This document shows, in pieces, positions 15,626 to 24,752 of a stretch of DNA of 38,856 bases. Within the stretch, counting starts at the first letter, position 1. Every line of letters starts with the position of its first letter. The notes beneath the pieces are model-generated. The model was not told where the DNA came from. It searched no databases and was given only the letters and a program-made list of their open reading frames with translations. The DNA comes from Deltaproteobacteria bacterium (lineage in GTDB: Bacteria; Desulfobacterota; Dissulfuribacteria; Dissulfuribacterales; QOAL01). The position numbers were made by a program, and so were the translations under genes. Location of the stretch: the NCBI GenBank assembly GCA_024275145.1, contig JAJRZR010000032.1, positions 1 through 38,856 on the forward strand, given 5' to 3'.

Positions 15626-16887
15626 AGACCTTCATACAGCGCTTCCATCTTCCCGTAAGACGATCTCTGGCAGCGGTTTGTCTTGGGCTGTACCTTGTTG
15701 CCACGTTCACCTGCCAGGCACAGGCGGCCCAGAAGATAACACCCCGTATCAGGCTTCGGTATACATACGATGACAACATATTGTTTTCCAGGGGGCACCA
15801 GGTGCGCGACTGGCTATACGAGGCATGGCCGTCTCTATCCTGGAGGCAAATCAGTGAAAGGGATCTCCTCGATATGAAGGCCACCCTTCACGCCCAGAAG
15901 TTTGATACGGAAAGGAAACTTGATACCCTTGACCAGGATTACCAGCTTGAGATGTCTAGAAAAATCACAGAGGCCTTCACGGCATCCATCAACGGCAGGT
16001 ACCGCGTGGACACCAGCCTGAACGAAGAATTCACAGAAGAAGGATTCCGCCCTACCAGGAAGAAACGAAAATCCTATGCCTTTTCACCCCGCATCCAGTG
16101 GCAGGCAACGGAGAGAAGCACGTTCAGCCTGTCGCTTCCTGTCTATCATGTCAATTACAAGGGCAGCGGCAACGTAGACTACGGCTCCGCATATCTCAAC
16201 CTGGTCTATAGCCTGTTGTTATCCGATGAAAAGACAAGCCTTTTCATCCAACCGAGTCTTGGAACCATAGATTTTGAAAATGGCAATACCAGGACATATG
16301 ATTTAATGATCGGGGTTGGGAAAAATTTTTCGGAACGTCTCTCTGGCACGCTCATGGCGGGTTTCAACTATACCAGGTCGCACACGCGGATTTCAGGTAT
16401 ACGCACGGTATGGGGCACCTCCCTGTTACCATCTGGTGAGACGATCGAGTATGGATATACAGAGGCATACAGGAAGATACAGGCATTTGATAAAACCGGA
16501 TGGATCGGCCAGGGAAGCCTGGAATGGAAATGGGATACAGGCCATTGTAACCTGCATCTGTCGCGGTCGGTTACCGGAAGCAGCTACGGGGAAACACTCC
16601 TCAGGAACAACCTGAGCGCTGATATAAGGACAGGCATCTCTGCGAGATTGGGGGCGTACCTTGGCCTCAGCATATCCTCTGTGAAATCACAGGCCGAGAA
16701 GCTCTATACGGACTATACCGCAACCTACCTATCCCCTGGTATCTACTACAAGATTACCCCCACTGTGGACCTTGGTATATATTACCGATACGGTTTTATA
16801 GACGACCGAAAGACATCGGAAACCGGTCAGAGAAACCGCTTTATGATCCAGCTAAACTTCAGGGACCTTACTGGCATAGGAGGCTGA
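15622..16887 (+). CDS. outer-membrane beta-barrel protein of the EPS locus
   Basis: 421 residues from TTG 15622, which overlaps the TGA of the export gene. The signal peptide is about residues 14-36 (SLAAVCLGLYLVATFTCQAQA). The rest is rich in alternating aromatic/polar strands (RYTYDDNILFSRGH, MAGFNYTRSHTR, DLGIYYRYGFID) and ends in a phenylalanine-containing strand (FMIQLNFRDL), typical of outer-membrane barrels. It fits the uncharacterised barrel family found next to PEP-CTERM-associated chain-length determinants. Working with the short exporter to form the outer-membrane channel is inferred. Confidence 0.85.
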   Translation: MKTFIQRFHLPVRRSLAAVCLGLYLVATFTCQAQAAQKITPRIRLRYTYDDNILFSRGHQVRDWLYEAWPSLSWRQISERDLLDMKATLHAQKFDTERKLDTLDQDYQLEMSRKITEAFTASINGRYRVDTSLNEEFTEEGFRPTRKKRKSYAFSPRIQWQATERSTFSLSLPVYHVNYKGSGNVDYGSAYLNLVYSLLLSDEKTSLFIQPSLGTIDFENGNTRTYDLMIGVGKNFSERLSGTLMAGFNYTRSHTRISGIRTVWGTSLLPSGETIEYGYTEAYRKIQAFDKTGWIGQGSLEWKWDTGHCNLHLSRSVTGSSYGETLLRNNLSADIRTGISARLGAYLGLSISSVKSQAEKLYTDYTATYLSPGIYYKITPTVDLGIYYRYGFIDDRKTSETGQRNRFMIQLNFRDLTGIGG

Positions 16888-16935
16888 CCCTTCCTATCCC
16901 CGGAGAAACTGTAACATCAAAGGACTGACATATTC

Positions 16936-18564
16936 ATGACTACCCAATCTGGCCTGACCAGCATAGAGGATTACAAGGATTTCTTAAAAAGGCGTAAATG
17001 GCAGATCCTCATCCCCTGGATCCTGGTAGTGCTCATTGCCAGTGGACTCGCCTACGTGCTTCCGCCGGTCTACCGCTCTACCTCTACCATTCTGATCGAA
17101 TCCCAGCAGGTACCCCAGGACCTGATCCGCACCACCGTGACCGGTTATGCCGAAGAACGCATAAAGGCCATCACGGCCCAGATCCTGAGCCGCCAGGTAC
17201 TGCTGAAGATCGTGAAGGACTTTGACCTCTACCCTGAGAAACGTTCCAGTGCCCCGGTGGAGGATATACTGGACCAGATGAAAAAGGACATATCCATAGA
17301 AATGATAAGCGCAGAGGTGCCGGACAGGCGGGGCGGAAGGCCTGTGACCGTAAACGTCGCCTTTACCGTATCATATGAAGGGCACGATCCACAAAAGGTC
17401 ATGGCCGTGGCCAATCGGCTGACCTCGCTTTTCCTGGAACACAACCTACAGATGAGGGAAGGGCTGGCAAAAACCACTACCAAGTTCCTGGAACAACAAC
17501 TGGACCAGTACCGGGAGATAACGCGAAAACTGGAAGAAAAGATCGCCAAATTCAAGGAAGCGCATATCAAGGAGCTGCCTGAACTGATGAATATCAATTT
17601 CGAGACGGAACGTCAGCTTCGTCACCAGATAGACGGCCTGGACGACCAGATGCGGACACTCAAAGACCGCATCGTCTACCTCGAAGGCCAACTCGCCACC
17701 ATACCCCCGGACGTAAGTACCGTGGATGCAAACGGAAAGATCATAACGGACCCAGCCCAGCGCCTGAAGCTACTGAAGAACCAGCTCGTTACGCTGGAGG
17801 CAAACCTTTCCCCTAAGCACCCGGATGTCATAAAATTGAAAAGGGAGATCGCCGAGCTTGAAAAACAAACCGGTGCCACGGCCCAAAAGACAGAACTCGA
17901 GGCACTTCTAAAGGCCAAGCAGGAAAGACTCCAACAGCTCTCTTCCACCCTCAAACCCAGGCATCCTGACATCATCAAGTTGAAGAAAGAGATTAAAACC
18001 CTAAAGGAACAACTGGCTACGGCCAAGGAAAAGGCCGGCCCATCCCCTGACTCCACCCCGACAAATCCAGCGTACATAAACCTCAAAACCCAGATAAAGG
18101 CGGCACAGATAGACCTGGATGGCCTGAAGAGAAAAAAACGCCAGCTTGAGGCCAAATGGCAGGACTACGTAAAACGTCTGGAGATGATGCCAGGGGTGGA
18201 GAAACAGTACAGGGATCTCACCAGGGATTATGATGCTGCCCAGCAACAGTACAGGGAAACCATGGCAAAACTCATGGAGGCCCGCCAGGGACAAAGCCTT
18301 GAGCAACACCAGGCAGGGGAAAAATTTACCGTTATAGATCCACCAGAGCTTCCCGAAAGACCGATCAGGCCCAACCGCCCTGCCATAGTATTGATAGGAT
18401 TCATCCTGGGAATGGGCTTCGGCATTGGTATCGCGGCGGTTGTAGAGATGTCGGATTCCACCATACGTACAGCCAAGGATGTGAAACGCATAACCGGCAA
18501 GCCAGTGCTTGCCTCCATTGCAGATGTGGCGGAAATCAAAAAAATCAGGGGCAAAAAAAGATGA
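16936..18564 (+). CDS. polysaccharide chain-length determinant (Wzz/GumC-type co-polymerase)
   Basis: 542 residues, inner-membrane co-polymerase setting chain length and linking polymerase to exporter. Membrane segment 1 is near residues 21-43 (WQILIPWILVVLIASGLAYV), followed by the Wzz motif PPVYRSTSTILIE. The long periplasmic middle is coiled coil. The second membrane segment (AIVLIGFILGMGFGIGIAAV) is near residue 490 and is preceded by the proline-rich PPELPERPIRPNRP. A roughly 50-residue unit is duplicated, with LSPKHPDVIKLKREI near residue 295 and LKPRHPDIIKLKKEI near residue 340. It lacks the kinase domain, which is encoded by the next, overlapping gene. Confidence 0.93.
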   Translation: MTTQSGLTSIEDYKDFLKRRKWQILIPWILVVLIASGLAYVLPPVYRSTSTILIESQQVPQDLIRTTVTGYAEERIKAITAQILSRQVLLKIVKDFDLYPEKRSSAPVEDILDQMKKDISIEMISAEVPDRRGGRPVTVNVAFTVSYEGHDPQKVMAVANRLTSLFLEHNLQMREGLAKTTTKFLEQQLDQYREITRKLEEKIAKFKEAHIKELPELMNINFETERQLRHQIDGLDDQMRTLKDRIVYLEGQLATIPPDVSTVDANGKIITDPAQRLKLLKNQLVTLEANLSPKHPDVIKLKREIAELEKQTGATAQKTELEALLKAKQERLQQLSSTLKPRHPDIIKLKKEIKTLKEQLATAKEKAGPSPDSTPTNPAYINLKTQIKAAQIDLDGLKRKKRQLEAKWQDYVKRLEMMPGVEKQYRDLTRDYDAAQQQYRETMAKLMEARQGQSLEQHQAGEKFTVIDPPELPERPIRPNRPAIVLIGFILGMGFGIGIAAVVEMSDSTIRTAKDVKRITGKPVLASIADVAEIKKIRGKKR

Positions 18565-19397
18565 GCATGCTCGAAAAGGCATTAAACCGGGCAAGACAGG
18601 CAAGGCAGGAAGGCAAGGCAGGTCCGATACGGGATCATCAAGAACCGGAAACCGTTTCGCAGACTGGTTCGGAAGGAATAATCAACCCTGTCTATACCCA
18701 CACAAAGGTATGCCGGGCGGATCATGCCCTGCTCGAAAGGCGCGGTGTTATCACGCCTGACTTCCACCCAGCCATAGTGGAGGAATACAACCTGCTCAGG
18801 GCAAAACTTGAGGCCATCATGATCAAGAACGGCTTCAAATCCATACTCATAACCAGCCCTGGCCCTGAGGAGGGGAAGACCCTCACCGCTGTAAACCTGG
18901 CCATAAGCCTTTCCAGGGAGGCATCAAGGACCGTGCTCCTTGTGGATGCAGACATGCGGAATCCGGCGGTCACCGAATATCTTGGCATATCCAAGGGGCC
19001 AGTGCTGTTCGAACACCTTACTAAGGATGCTCCCCTCAAGGACCTGCTTATAAATCCTGGTCTTCCAAGGCTGACCGTGCTGCCGGCTGGTACGCCATCT
19101 GACTATCCAGCAGACCTGCTTGCCAGCCCTGCCATGAAACGCCTCGTGGCAGACATCAAGGACCGGTATCCGGAAAGGACCATAATATTCGACAGTCCCC
19201 CACTTACTGCCTTCTCAGACGGGCTGTACCTGGCAAGATATGCTGATGCTGTACTCATGGTGGTAAGAAGCGGGGTCACCAAGGAAAACGACCTGATCCA
19301 TGCCCTTGAAAACGTATCCGATCGCCCATTGCTCGGTACGGTATTGAATCGGGTGAAGAAGGACCAATGTGCAGCCTACAGTTATGGGAAATATTGA
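18561..19397 (+). CDS. BY-kinase-like ATPase (CpsD/CapB type) of the EPS locus
   Basis: 278-residue cytoplasmic partner of the chain-length protein, expected to phosphorylate itself on tyrosine. The ATP site is SPGPEEGKTLTAVNLA (Walker A), VLLVDADMRNP (Walker A') and IIFDSPP (Walker B). The C-terminus YSYGKY supplies a short tyrosine cluster, smaller than in E. coli Wzc. The N-terminal 60 residues are a basic, poorly conserved extension. The ATG overlaps the preceding stop as ATGA, so the two halves are translationally coupled. It resembles the PEP-CTERM-associated tyrosine kinase family. Confidence 0.92.
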   Translation: MSMLEKALNRARQARQEGKAGPIRDHQEPETVSQTGSEGIINPVYTHTKVCRADHALLERRGVITPDFHPAIVEEYNLLRAKLEAIMIKNGFKSILITSPGPEEGKTLTAVNLAISLSREASRTVLLVDADMRNPAVTEYLGISKGPVLFEHLTKDAPLKDLLINPGLPRLTVLPAGTPSDYPADLLASPAMKRLVADIKDRYPERTIIFDSPPLTAFSDGLYLARYADAVLMVVRSGVTKENDLIHALENVSDRPLLGTVLNRVKKDQCAAYSYGKY

Positions 19398-19410
19398 TTC
19401 CTGGACCAGG

Positions 19411-19457
19411 TTTCCATGCTCCGGGGGTGCGGCGTCAAAGGCACGGGCCGCATGAAG
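19411..19457 (+). repeat. R2-like repeat, copy 5
   Basis: TTTCCATGC ... GTGCGGCGTCAAAGGCACGG ... GCCGCATGAAG resembles copy 1 (same centre CAAAGGGCACGGGCCG and GCATGAAG end). It fills most of the gap between the kinase and the ATPase gene, ending about 16 bases before the ATPase start. Confidence 0.55.
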
Positions 19458-19473
19458 CTTTTGGTCGATAACC

Positions 19474-20703
19474 ATGTATGAGAACTTCTATGGGCTCAAA
19501 GACAGACCGTTCAAGCTGCCTCCTGATCCTGAATATTTGTTTTTGAGCCACCAGCACAGGCTGGCACTGGTGCATCTGGAATACGGCCTTGAGCACCAGG
19601 CAGGATTTGTGGTCATAACCGGTGAAATCGGCACAGGGAAGACCACACTTATCAAAACCCTATTAAGGCGCTTGTCCAGTGATACCTTGGTGGCCACCGT
19701 ATTCAATACCACGGTCGGACCGGATGAATTCCTTGCCCTGATCCTAAGCGAGTTCGAGCTGGATACAAACATGCCACCAAGTCACCAGGAACGATTGAAC
19801 CTCCTCGCTGAATTTCTCATTTCATGCTATGCAACCAACCGCACCGCTGTGCTGATAGTGGATGAGGCACAAAACCTCAGCCTTGAGACACTGGAAGAGC
19901 TTAGGTTGCTATCCAACCTGCAAACCGAAAAGGACTACCTCATCCACATCATCCTGGTAGGTCAGCCCGAGCTTAAGGACAAACTTACCAATCCCTCCCT
20001 CAGGCAGCTTGCCCAAAGGATATCTGTTCACTATCACCTGAAGGCACTGGATGAACAGGAAACATCCGATTACATAGTCCACAGGTTGAGGAAATCCGGA
20101 GCACGCGATCCGTTCTCATGCATATCGGCCGATGCGATGCGCGAAATATACGGATACAGCAAGGGGGTCCCAAGACTGATAAACCTGCTATGCGATGCCT
20201 GCCTGGTCAACGGTTTTGCAGACGAAATCAGGCCTGTAACCGCAGCACTGGTCACCGATACGGTAAAGGGGGATGGCGCTGGTAAATTCTGGGACATAGC
20301 AAACCCGCAGGTGGCCACAAAGGTAAAAAAGAATCAAATGGCGGCAAGGCCCCAGCCGGATACTAGCCGTGGCAGGCCTTATACCTCACTGGAATCCAGG
20401 GTCTTCAACCTGGAAAGACACGTACTGACACTGAGCAGGCTGGTAAGCGAACAATTGGTCGCCAAGGATTCCAGGTATCGTGACAAAGGGCCAGACAGGG
20501 AAAGGGTATTACTTGACAGGCTCAAGGCGGAGCAAGAAAAGGTAAAAAGGCTGGAAGCAGAACGCGAAGGGTTGAAACGGAGGCTGAAAGAGGTTTCTAA
20601 CAGGCTGGAAGCCATCGAGTCCGCAAGAAAGGATTCAAAGGCGTGTGCTGACAACAACCATGGCAGCATATGGAGATTTTTCCGTCCACGTGAAAATTCA
20701 TGA
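19474..20703 (+). CDS. ExeA/GspA-like AAA ATPase of the EPS locus
   Basis: 409 residues. The N-terminus MYENFYGLKDRPFKLPPDP is the hallmark of the ExeA-like ATPase family found next to PEP-CTERM/exosortase EPS genes. Walker A is GEIGTGKTTLIKTL and Walker B VLIVDEAQNLS; sensor region LIHIILVGQPEL. After about residue 270 the protein changes to a charged linker and a coiled coil (LKAEQEKVKRLEAEREGLKRR region). No membrane segment is evident. It probably powers assembly or placement of the export machine; the exact role is not established. Confidence 0.92.
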   Translation: MYENFYGLKDRPFKLPPDPEYLFLSHQHRLALVHLEYGLEHQAGFVVITGEIGTGKTTLIKTLLRRLSSDTLVATVFNTTVGPDEFLALILSEFELDTNMPPSHQERLNLLAEFLISCYATNRTAVLIVDEAQNLSLETLEELRLLSNLQTEKDYLIHIILVGQPELKDKLTNPSLRQLAQRISVHYHLKALDEQETSDYIVHRLRKSGARDPFSCISADAMREIYGYSKGVPRLINLLCDACLVNGFADEIRPVTAALVTDTVKGDGAGKFWDIANPQVATKVKKNQMAARPQPDTSRGRPYTSLESRVFNLERHVLTLSRLVSEQLVAKDSRYRDKGPDRERVLLDRLKAEQEKVKRLEAEREGLKRRLKEVSNRLEAIESARKDSKACADNNHGSIWRFFRPRENS

Positions 20704-20746
20704 TCACTTAAGCAGATCGTAACATAGCCGATGGGGAAAATATAAA

Positions 20747-22828
20747 ATGAGGCTAACCCAAAAGACATTCTTACTCATGTTCATATGCCTGGCCCTTGTT
20801 GCCTGCTCGTCTCCTGCAGAAAAGCGGGACAAATTCATGTCAAGGGGCAAGGGGCTCGAACAAAAAAAGGATTATATACGTGCAAGGCTGGAGTATAAAA
20901 ACGCCATCCAGGTAGACCCTAAGTGCGTAGAATGCTATCAGCGCCTGGCAAGGATAGACCTTGCCCTCAAGGACTACCGCGGGGCCTATGCCGCCTACAG
21001 CAGGGCCGTCGAGATAGATCCAGGAAGGATGGACATACAGCTTGCCCTTGGAAATCTCTTGTACCTTGGGCGTTCCGGCAAAAAGGCGGAGGAAAAGGCC
21101 AGACTGGTCCTGAAGAACCAACCGGACAATGCAAAGGCCCGTATACTCCTGGCCCTGGCGCTTTCCATACAAAAGGGGAAGGAAAAGGAGGCCCTTAAGA
21201 TCCTTGAAGGATGCAGGGAGCAGAGGCCCGAGAGCCCGGATGCCTACATACTGGCAGCCAGGATCATGGCGAATCACGGCAACCTCGAGGGGGCGGAAAA
21301 ACTGCTTGATCAGGGAATCGAAAAATGCCCGGACAAGAAACCCTTTCTCTCTACACTGCTTGCCGTCTACTCGGCAAAGAAGGAATGGAACAAGGCCATA
21401 GGGACGGCAAAGGAAATCGCTGCCTTTGCGCCTGAAAATCCCACCATCTATATAACCATGGCGAGGCTCCATGAGAAAAAGGGGGAGATGACCGATGCAG
21501 AGGCGCAGTGGAAGAAGGCCATGGAGGTCTCGAAGGATTCTCCAAGGGTGATCCTTTCCTACGTACAGTTTCTCGTGAGGAATAAGAGGATAGGCGAGGC
21601 AAGGAACCTTCTTGAATTCAACCTGAAAAAAGACCCTTCCAGGCTGGATTACAGGATCACACTTGCCAGGCTCCTTACCGCAACCGGCAAAGGCCAAAAG
21701 GGACTGGCCCTGCTGGACGAAGTCAATGCAAAGGAGCTCAAGACCCCGGAACGTCTTGCACTCATGAGGGAAAAGGCCAAGATAAATCTTGCCCTGGACC
21801 GGGCGGATAAGGCCCGCTCTATTGTTAACAAGATACTCAAAGAGAATCCCAAGGATGCGGAGGCACTTTTCATGCGGGCCAGGCTTGCGCTCATGAAAAG
21901 GGACGGCACCCGGGCCGTTTCGAGCCTCAGGATCCTCTTGAAGGATAGCCCTGGCAACACGACTTATATGTTGATGCTGGCACAGGCCTATATTCTCAAC
22001 AAGGAATTCAAGCTTGCCGAAGACCAACTCAAAAGGGCCATAAAGTTAAAACCGGCCGATGAGAGGCCGTGGGTCTCGCTGATAAAGGCATACATGGCGG
22101 AAAACGACCTGGAAATGGCCCGCGCGGTCCTTTCCGATGCACTTAAGGCAAACCCGGGATCGGCGATTCTTTACGATCTCGAAGGCTGGCTAAGGTGGCT
22201 TTCCAAGGATATAGACGGGGCAAAGGCGAGCTTCCAGAGGGCCATTGAGCTTGCGCCTAAATCCCTTATCCCATACAGGGACATGGCAAGTATGCTCGCC
22301 CGCTCAGGGAAACCCGATCAGGCGGAAAAGGCATTGAAAGAGGCGGTAAAGGGGCACCCGAAGGCCCTTGGACCCAAAATTCTCCTTGCAACGTTCTATG
22401 AACAAACCGGCAAACCCGAAAAGGCCATGGCAATCTACGATGCCTTGTTGAAAACCCATCCCAGAGAGCCCTTGCTGATGAACAACCTAGCCTATCTCTA
22501 TGCCGAGACGTCAAAGGATCCTGAAATCCTCTCCAAGGCCCTGCAACTGGCCGATGCCGCCATGAAAAGGATAAAAAACGTCCCCACCCTTCTTGACACG
22601 AAGGCATGGGTCCTTTTCAAGCAGGGGAAATACGCAGAGGCCCTTGCCCTGATCAACCAGGCACTAGCCAAGGCAGGGGATCACCCTACCCTGCTCTATC
22701 ACAAGGGTGCCATTCTTGTCGCCCTTGGGGAAAAAGACGAGGCACGCCAGGTCCTCAACAAGGCGATAGAGGAAAAACGTCCATTCCCGGAGAAAAGGCG
22801 CACGCAGGAATTATTGAAAAAATTGTAG
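20747..22828 (+). CDS. TPR-repeat lipoprotein (PrsT-like)
   Basis: 693 residues. A lipoprotein signal with lipobox LVAC (Cys at residue 20) implies membrane anchoring outside the cytoplasm. The rest is a chain of tetratricopeptide helices, for example YIRARLEYKNAIQVDPKCVECY, YRGAYAAYSRAVEIDPG and FKLAEDQLKRAIKLKPAD. This matches the PrsT-type TPR lipoprotein of PEP-CTERM EPS loci, though shorter than many members. TPR proteins of this kind scaffold polysaccharide synthase or export complexes; that role is inferred here. Confidence 0.9.
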   Translation: MRLTQKTFLLMFICLALVACSSPAEKRDKFMSRGKGLEQKKDYIRARLEYKNAIQVDPKCVECYQRLARIDLALKDYRGAYAAYSRAVEIDPGRMDIQLALGNLLYLGRSGKKAEEKARLVLKNQPDNAKARILLALALSIQKGKEKEALKILEGCREQRPESPDAYILAARIMANHGNLEGAEKLLDQGIEKCPDKKPFLSTLLAVYSAKKEWNKAIGTAKEIAAFAPENPTIYITMARLHEKKGEMTDAEAQWKKAMEVSKDSPRVILSYVQFLVRNKRIGEARNLLEFNLKKDPSRLDYRITLARLLTATGKGQKGLALLDEVNAKELKTPERLALMREKAKINLALDRADKARSIVNKILKENPKDAEALFMRARLALMKRDGTRAVSSLRILLKDSPGNTTYMLMLAQAYILNKEFKLAEDQLKRAIKLKPADERPWVSLIKAYMAENDLEMARAVLSDALKANPGSAILYDLEGWLRWLSKDIDGAKASFQRAIELAPKSLIPYRDMASMLARSGKPDQAEKALKEAVKGHPKALGPKILLATFYEQTGKPEKAMAIYDALLKTHPREPLLMNNLAYLYAETSKDPEILSKALQLADAAMKRIKNVPTLLDTKAWVLFKQGKYAEALALINQALAKAGDHPTLLYHKGAILVALGEKDEARQVLNKAIEEKRPFPEKRRTQELLKKL

Positions 22829-22937
22829 AAGAAACATCCTACTAGCAGAGCCAGTGCCAGGTCCTACAGGCCTGGAATGGACGGTTACAAAAATTCAGCC
22901 ATCACCCGTTTGTGCCGATAAGTAATCTGGATACAGT

Positions 22938-22970
22938 GTAGCCGAAGTGGCTACCGTGGCAAAAGATGCC
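22938..22970 (+). other. two adjacent small hairpins upstream of the second FG-GAP gene
   Basis: GTAGCC-GAAGT-GGCTAC (22938-22954) and GGCA-AAAGA-TGCC (22958-22970) lie back to back in the 200-bp gap before the gene at 23030, followed by GGGGTGAAG. They could be a leader RNA structure, but no known riboswitch class was recognised. Confidence 0.3.
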
Positions 22971-23029
22971 GGGGTGAAGCACATGTCATCAACCGGTCGC
23001 CCCCCAAAATCGGATCAAACGGGACAAAG

Positions 23030-24742
23030 ATGAAAAATGCCGTCACCACTCCCCTGGTGAAATTCCTGAAATGGCTTCCCTGGTGGCAGATCGCCAGGCT
23101 TTCAAGTCTTGCCGTACTTGCCTGTCTGATAACCTGGCCGTTTTTCGAGATACGCGCCTTTGACAGCTCGGTGATATTCTTCAATGGGAAGAAGGCAGTA
23201 CTTGCATGGGATCCGCCTGAATCAGGAACAGTGGATCATTACCTGGTGGAGGTAACCACTACACGGGTGCTGGACGGGCCGTCCAATACAATCACAACGG
23301 TGGCCCAGTACGCCACGAAGGAAAATCAATACGAGATTCCAACCAGTGACGGCAACATCTATTCCTTCAGGGTAAAGGCCGTGGGGCCCAATGGCGCAGA
23401 ATCCCCCTTTTCCGATGAAACCCTCACCGTAATATGCGACTGTAAAAATCCTGAGGTAGATGTCCTTCCTATAAACGGTGGACAAAAGGTAAGAAGCCGC
23501 ACCCTTCACCTTACAGGCAGCTTTTTCGACACGAACATCTCCAGCATAGAGATAAACGGCAAATCCGTAAAAATTGATCTATCCAGTGGAAAATGGTCTG
23601 CGGATATCCCCCTTGCGGAGGGAAGAAACCAGATCAGGCTAGTAGCAAAGGATTTTGCAGGCAATACCTACAGACGGACATTCGATGTATGGCAGGAACC
23701 CGTGGTGGTAACATCTGAGCCCGAAGGCGCGGATCTCTATATCATGGGAAGCCCTGCATACCCTGGGATATACATCACCCGAACCCCGATCAAGATCTAT
23801 CAGGTAATCGATCCGGCGCTAAAGGTCCCGGTATGCCTGAAAAAGGAAAACCACGCCGTGGCCAACTCCATGCTCAGCTTTCCAGAAGGCCAGGACCGGA
23901 TCGTCCTTCCCGTTGCAAACCAGGTAATGCCCGCAGGCTATGAGATCCACCGGATCGCTGAGACGGACCTGGAAGGCATGGACGACATGGTCTATCCATT
24001 CCCTGTAGACTATGACCAGGATGGCAAACCCGAGATACTGGTGAATACCACGGGCGGGACCGTCTTTTTGGTCGAGCAGGTAGCAGATCTTGCCTCCGGG
24101 ACCTGGAAGGCCTCTCCCCTCCAAATTCAAACGGAGCAATCGTTTCACGGGAACCCGTTCCTGATTGACTTCAATAACGACATCAGGTATGAACTTGCCC
24201 TCTTCAACCCCTCTGATGACAGCCTCCATATCCTTGAAGACCGGGCAGGGACATGGGGTGACGGCAGAGACATAAAACTTGCTGTTCCGGAAGGCGAGGG
24301 GCACGCGAAGGATTTCGGTTTCCTGGACTGGAACCGGGACCACAAAAAGGATCTCTTCTTGGACGACCCAGATACTGGCAAAATATTTGTGTTACTGAAT
24401 ACCGGCCAAGACAATGCCCCACTGTTTGGCCAGGATGTCAAGAAATTTTCATTGACAGGCAGAAAGGCCGGGGCACCGGCAAACGTATTCGACTGGAATG
24501 ATGATGGTCGGCCTGATTTCGTAGGCGAAACCGATTCCGGCAGCCTGGCAGTATGGATAAGAGAGGATAAGGGCCCATCATTCCTTGCCCCTGAATTCTC
24601 CAGGATCATACTGCCAATCAAAGCCGTTGATCTCGGCGCTGACATACTCTATCCATCGATAGTTGACTGGAATCGGGACGGCATCCCGGATCTGGTCGTA
24701 GGTACCGATACAGGTGAGTTGTTTTTACTAATAGGCACTTAG
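23030..24742 (+). CDS. exported fibronectin-III / FG-GAP repeat protein
   Basis: 570 residues. An N-terminal hydrophobic segment (IARLSSLAVLACLITWPFF, about residues 22-40) is a signal anchor. Residues 50-140 look like a fibronectin type III domain (KKAVLAWDPPESGTVDHYLV, YSFRVKAVGPNGAESPFSD). A second Ig-like region follows (ISSIEINGKSVKI, LAEGRNQIRLVAKDFAGN). The C-terminal half has FG-GAP-like repeats (PVDYDQDGKPEILVNT, LDWNRDHKKDLFLDD, FDWNDDGRPDFVG, VDWNRDGIPDLVVG). A cell-surface role in the EPS locus is inferred. It is 10 bases from the next gene. Confidence 0.82.
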   Translation: MKNAVTTPLVKFLKWLPWWQIARLSSLAVLACLITWPFFEIRAFDSSVIFFNGKKAVLAWDPPESGTVDHYLVEVTTTRVLDGPSNTITTVAQYATKENQYEIPTSDGNIYSFRVKAVGPNGAESPFSDETLTVICDCKNPEVDVLPINGGQKVRSRTLHLTGSFFDTNISSIEINGKSVKIDLSSGKWSADIPLAEGRNQIRLVAKDFAGNTYRRTFDVWQEPVVVTSEPEGADLYIMGSPAYPGIYITRTPIKIYQVIDPALKVPVCLKKENHAVANSMLSFPEGQDRIVLPVANQVMPAGYEIHRIAETDLEGMDDMVYPFPVDYDQDGKPEILVNTTGGTVFLVEQVADLASGTWKASPLQIQTEQSFHGNPFLIDFNNDIRYELALFNPSDDSLHILEDRAGTWGDGRDIKLAVPEGEGHAKDFGFLDWNRDHKKDLFLDDPDTGKIFVLLNTGQDNAPLFGQDVKKFSLTGRKAGAPANVFDWNDDGRPDFVGETDSGSLAVWIREDKGPSFLAPEFSRIILPIKAVDLGADILYPSIVDWNRDGIPDLVVGTDTGELFLLIGT

Positions 24743-24752
24743 GAGCAAGGAT

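Noticed and set aside
20840-22027. 395-residue minus-strand frame opposite the TPR lipoprotein
   Set aside because: The plus strand encodes an obvious TPR lipoprotein with a lipobox; the long antisense frame follows from its codon bias.
22900-23000. A c-di-GMP (GEMM) riboswitch upstream of the FG-GAP gene
   Set aside because: The conserved GEMM core blocks (CAAAGC-like and GNRA-receptor parts) are not present; only two simple hairpins are seen.
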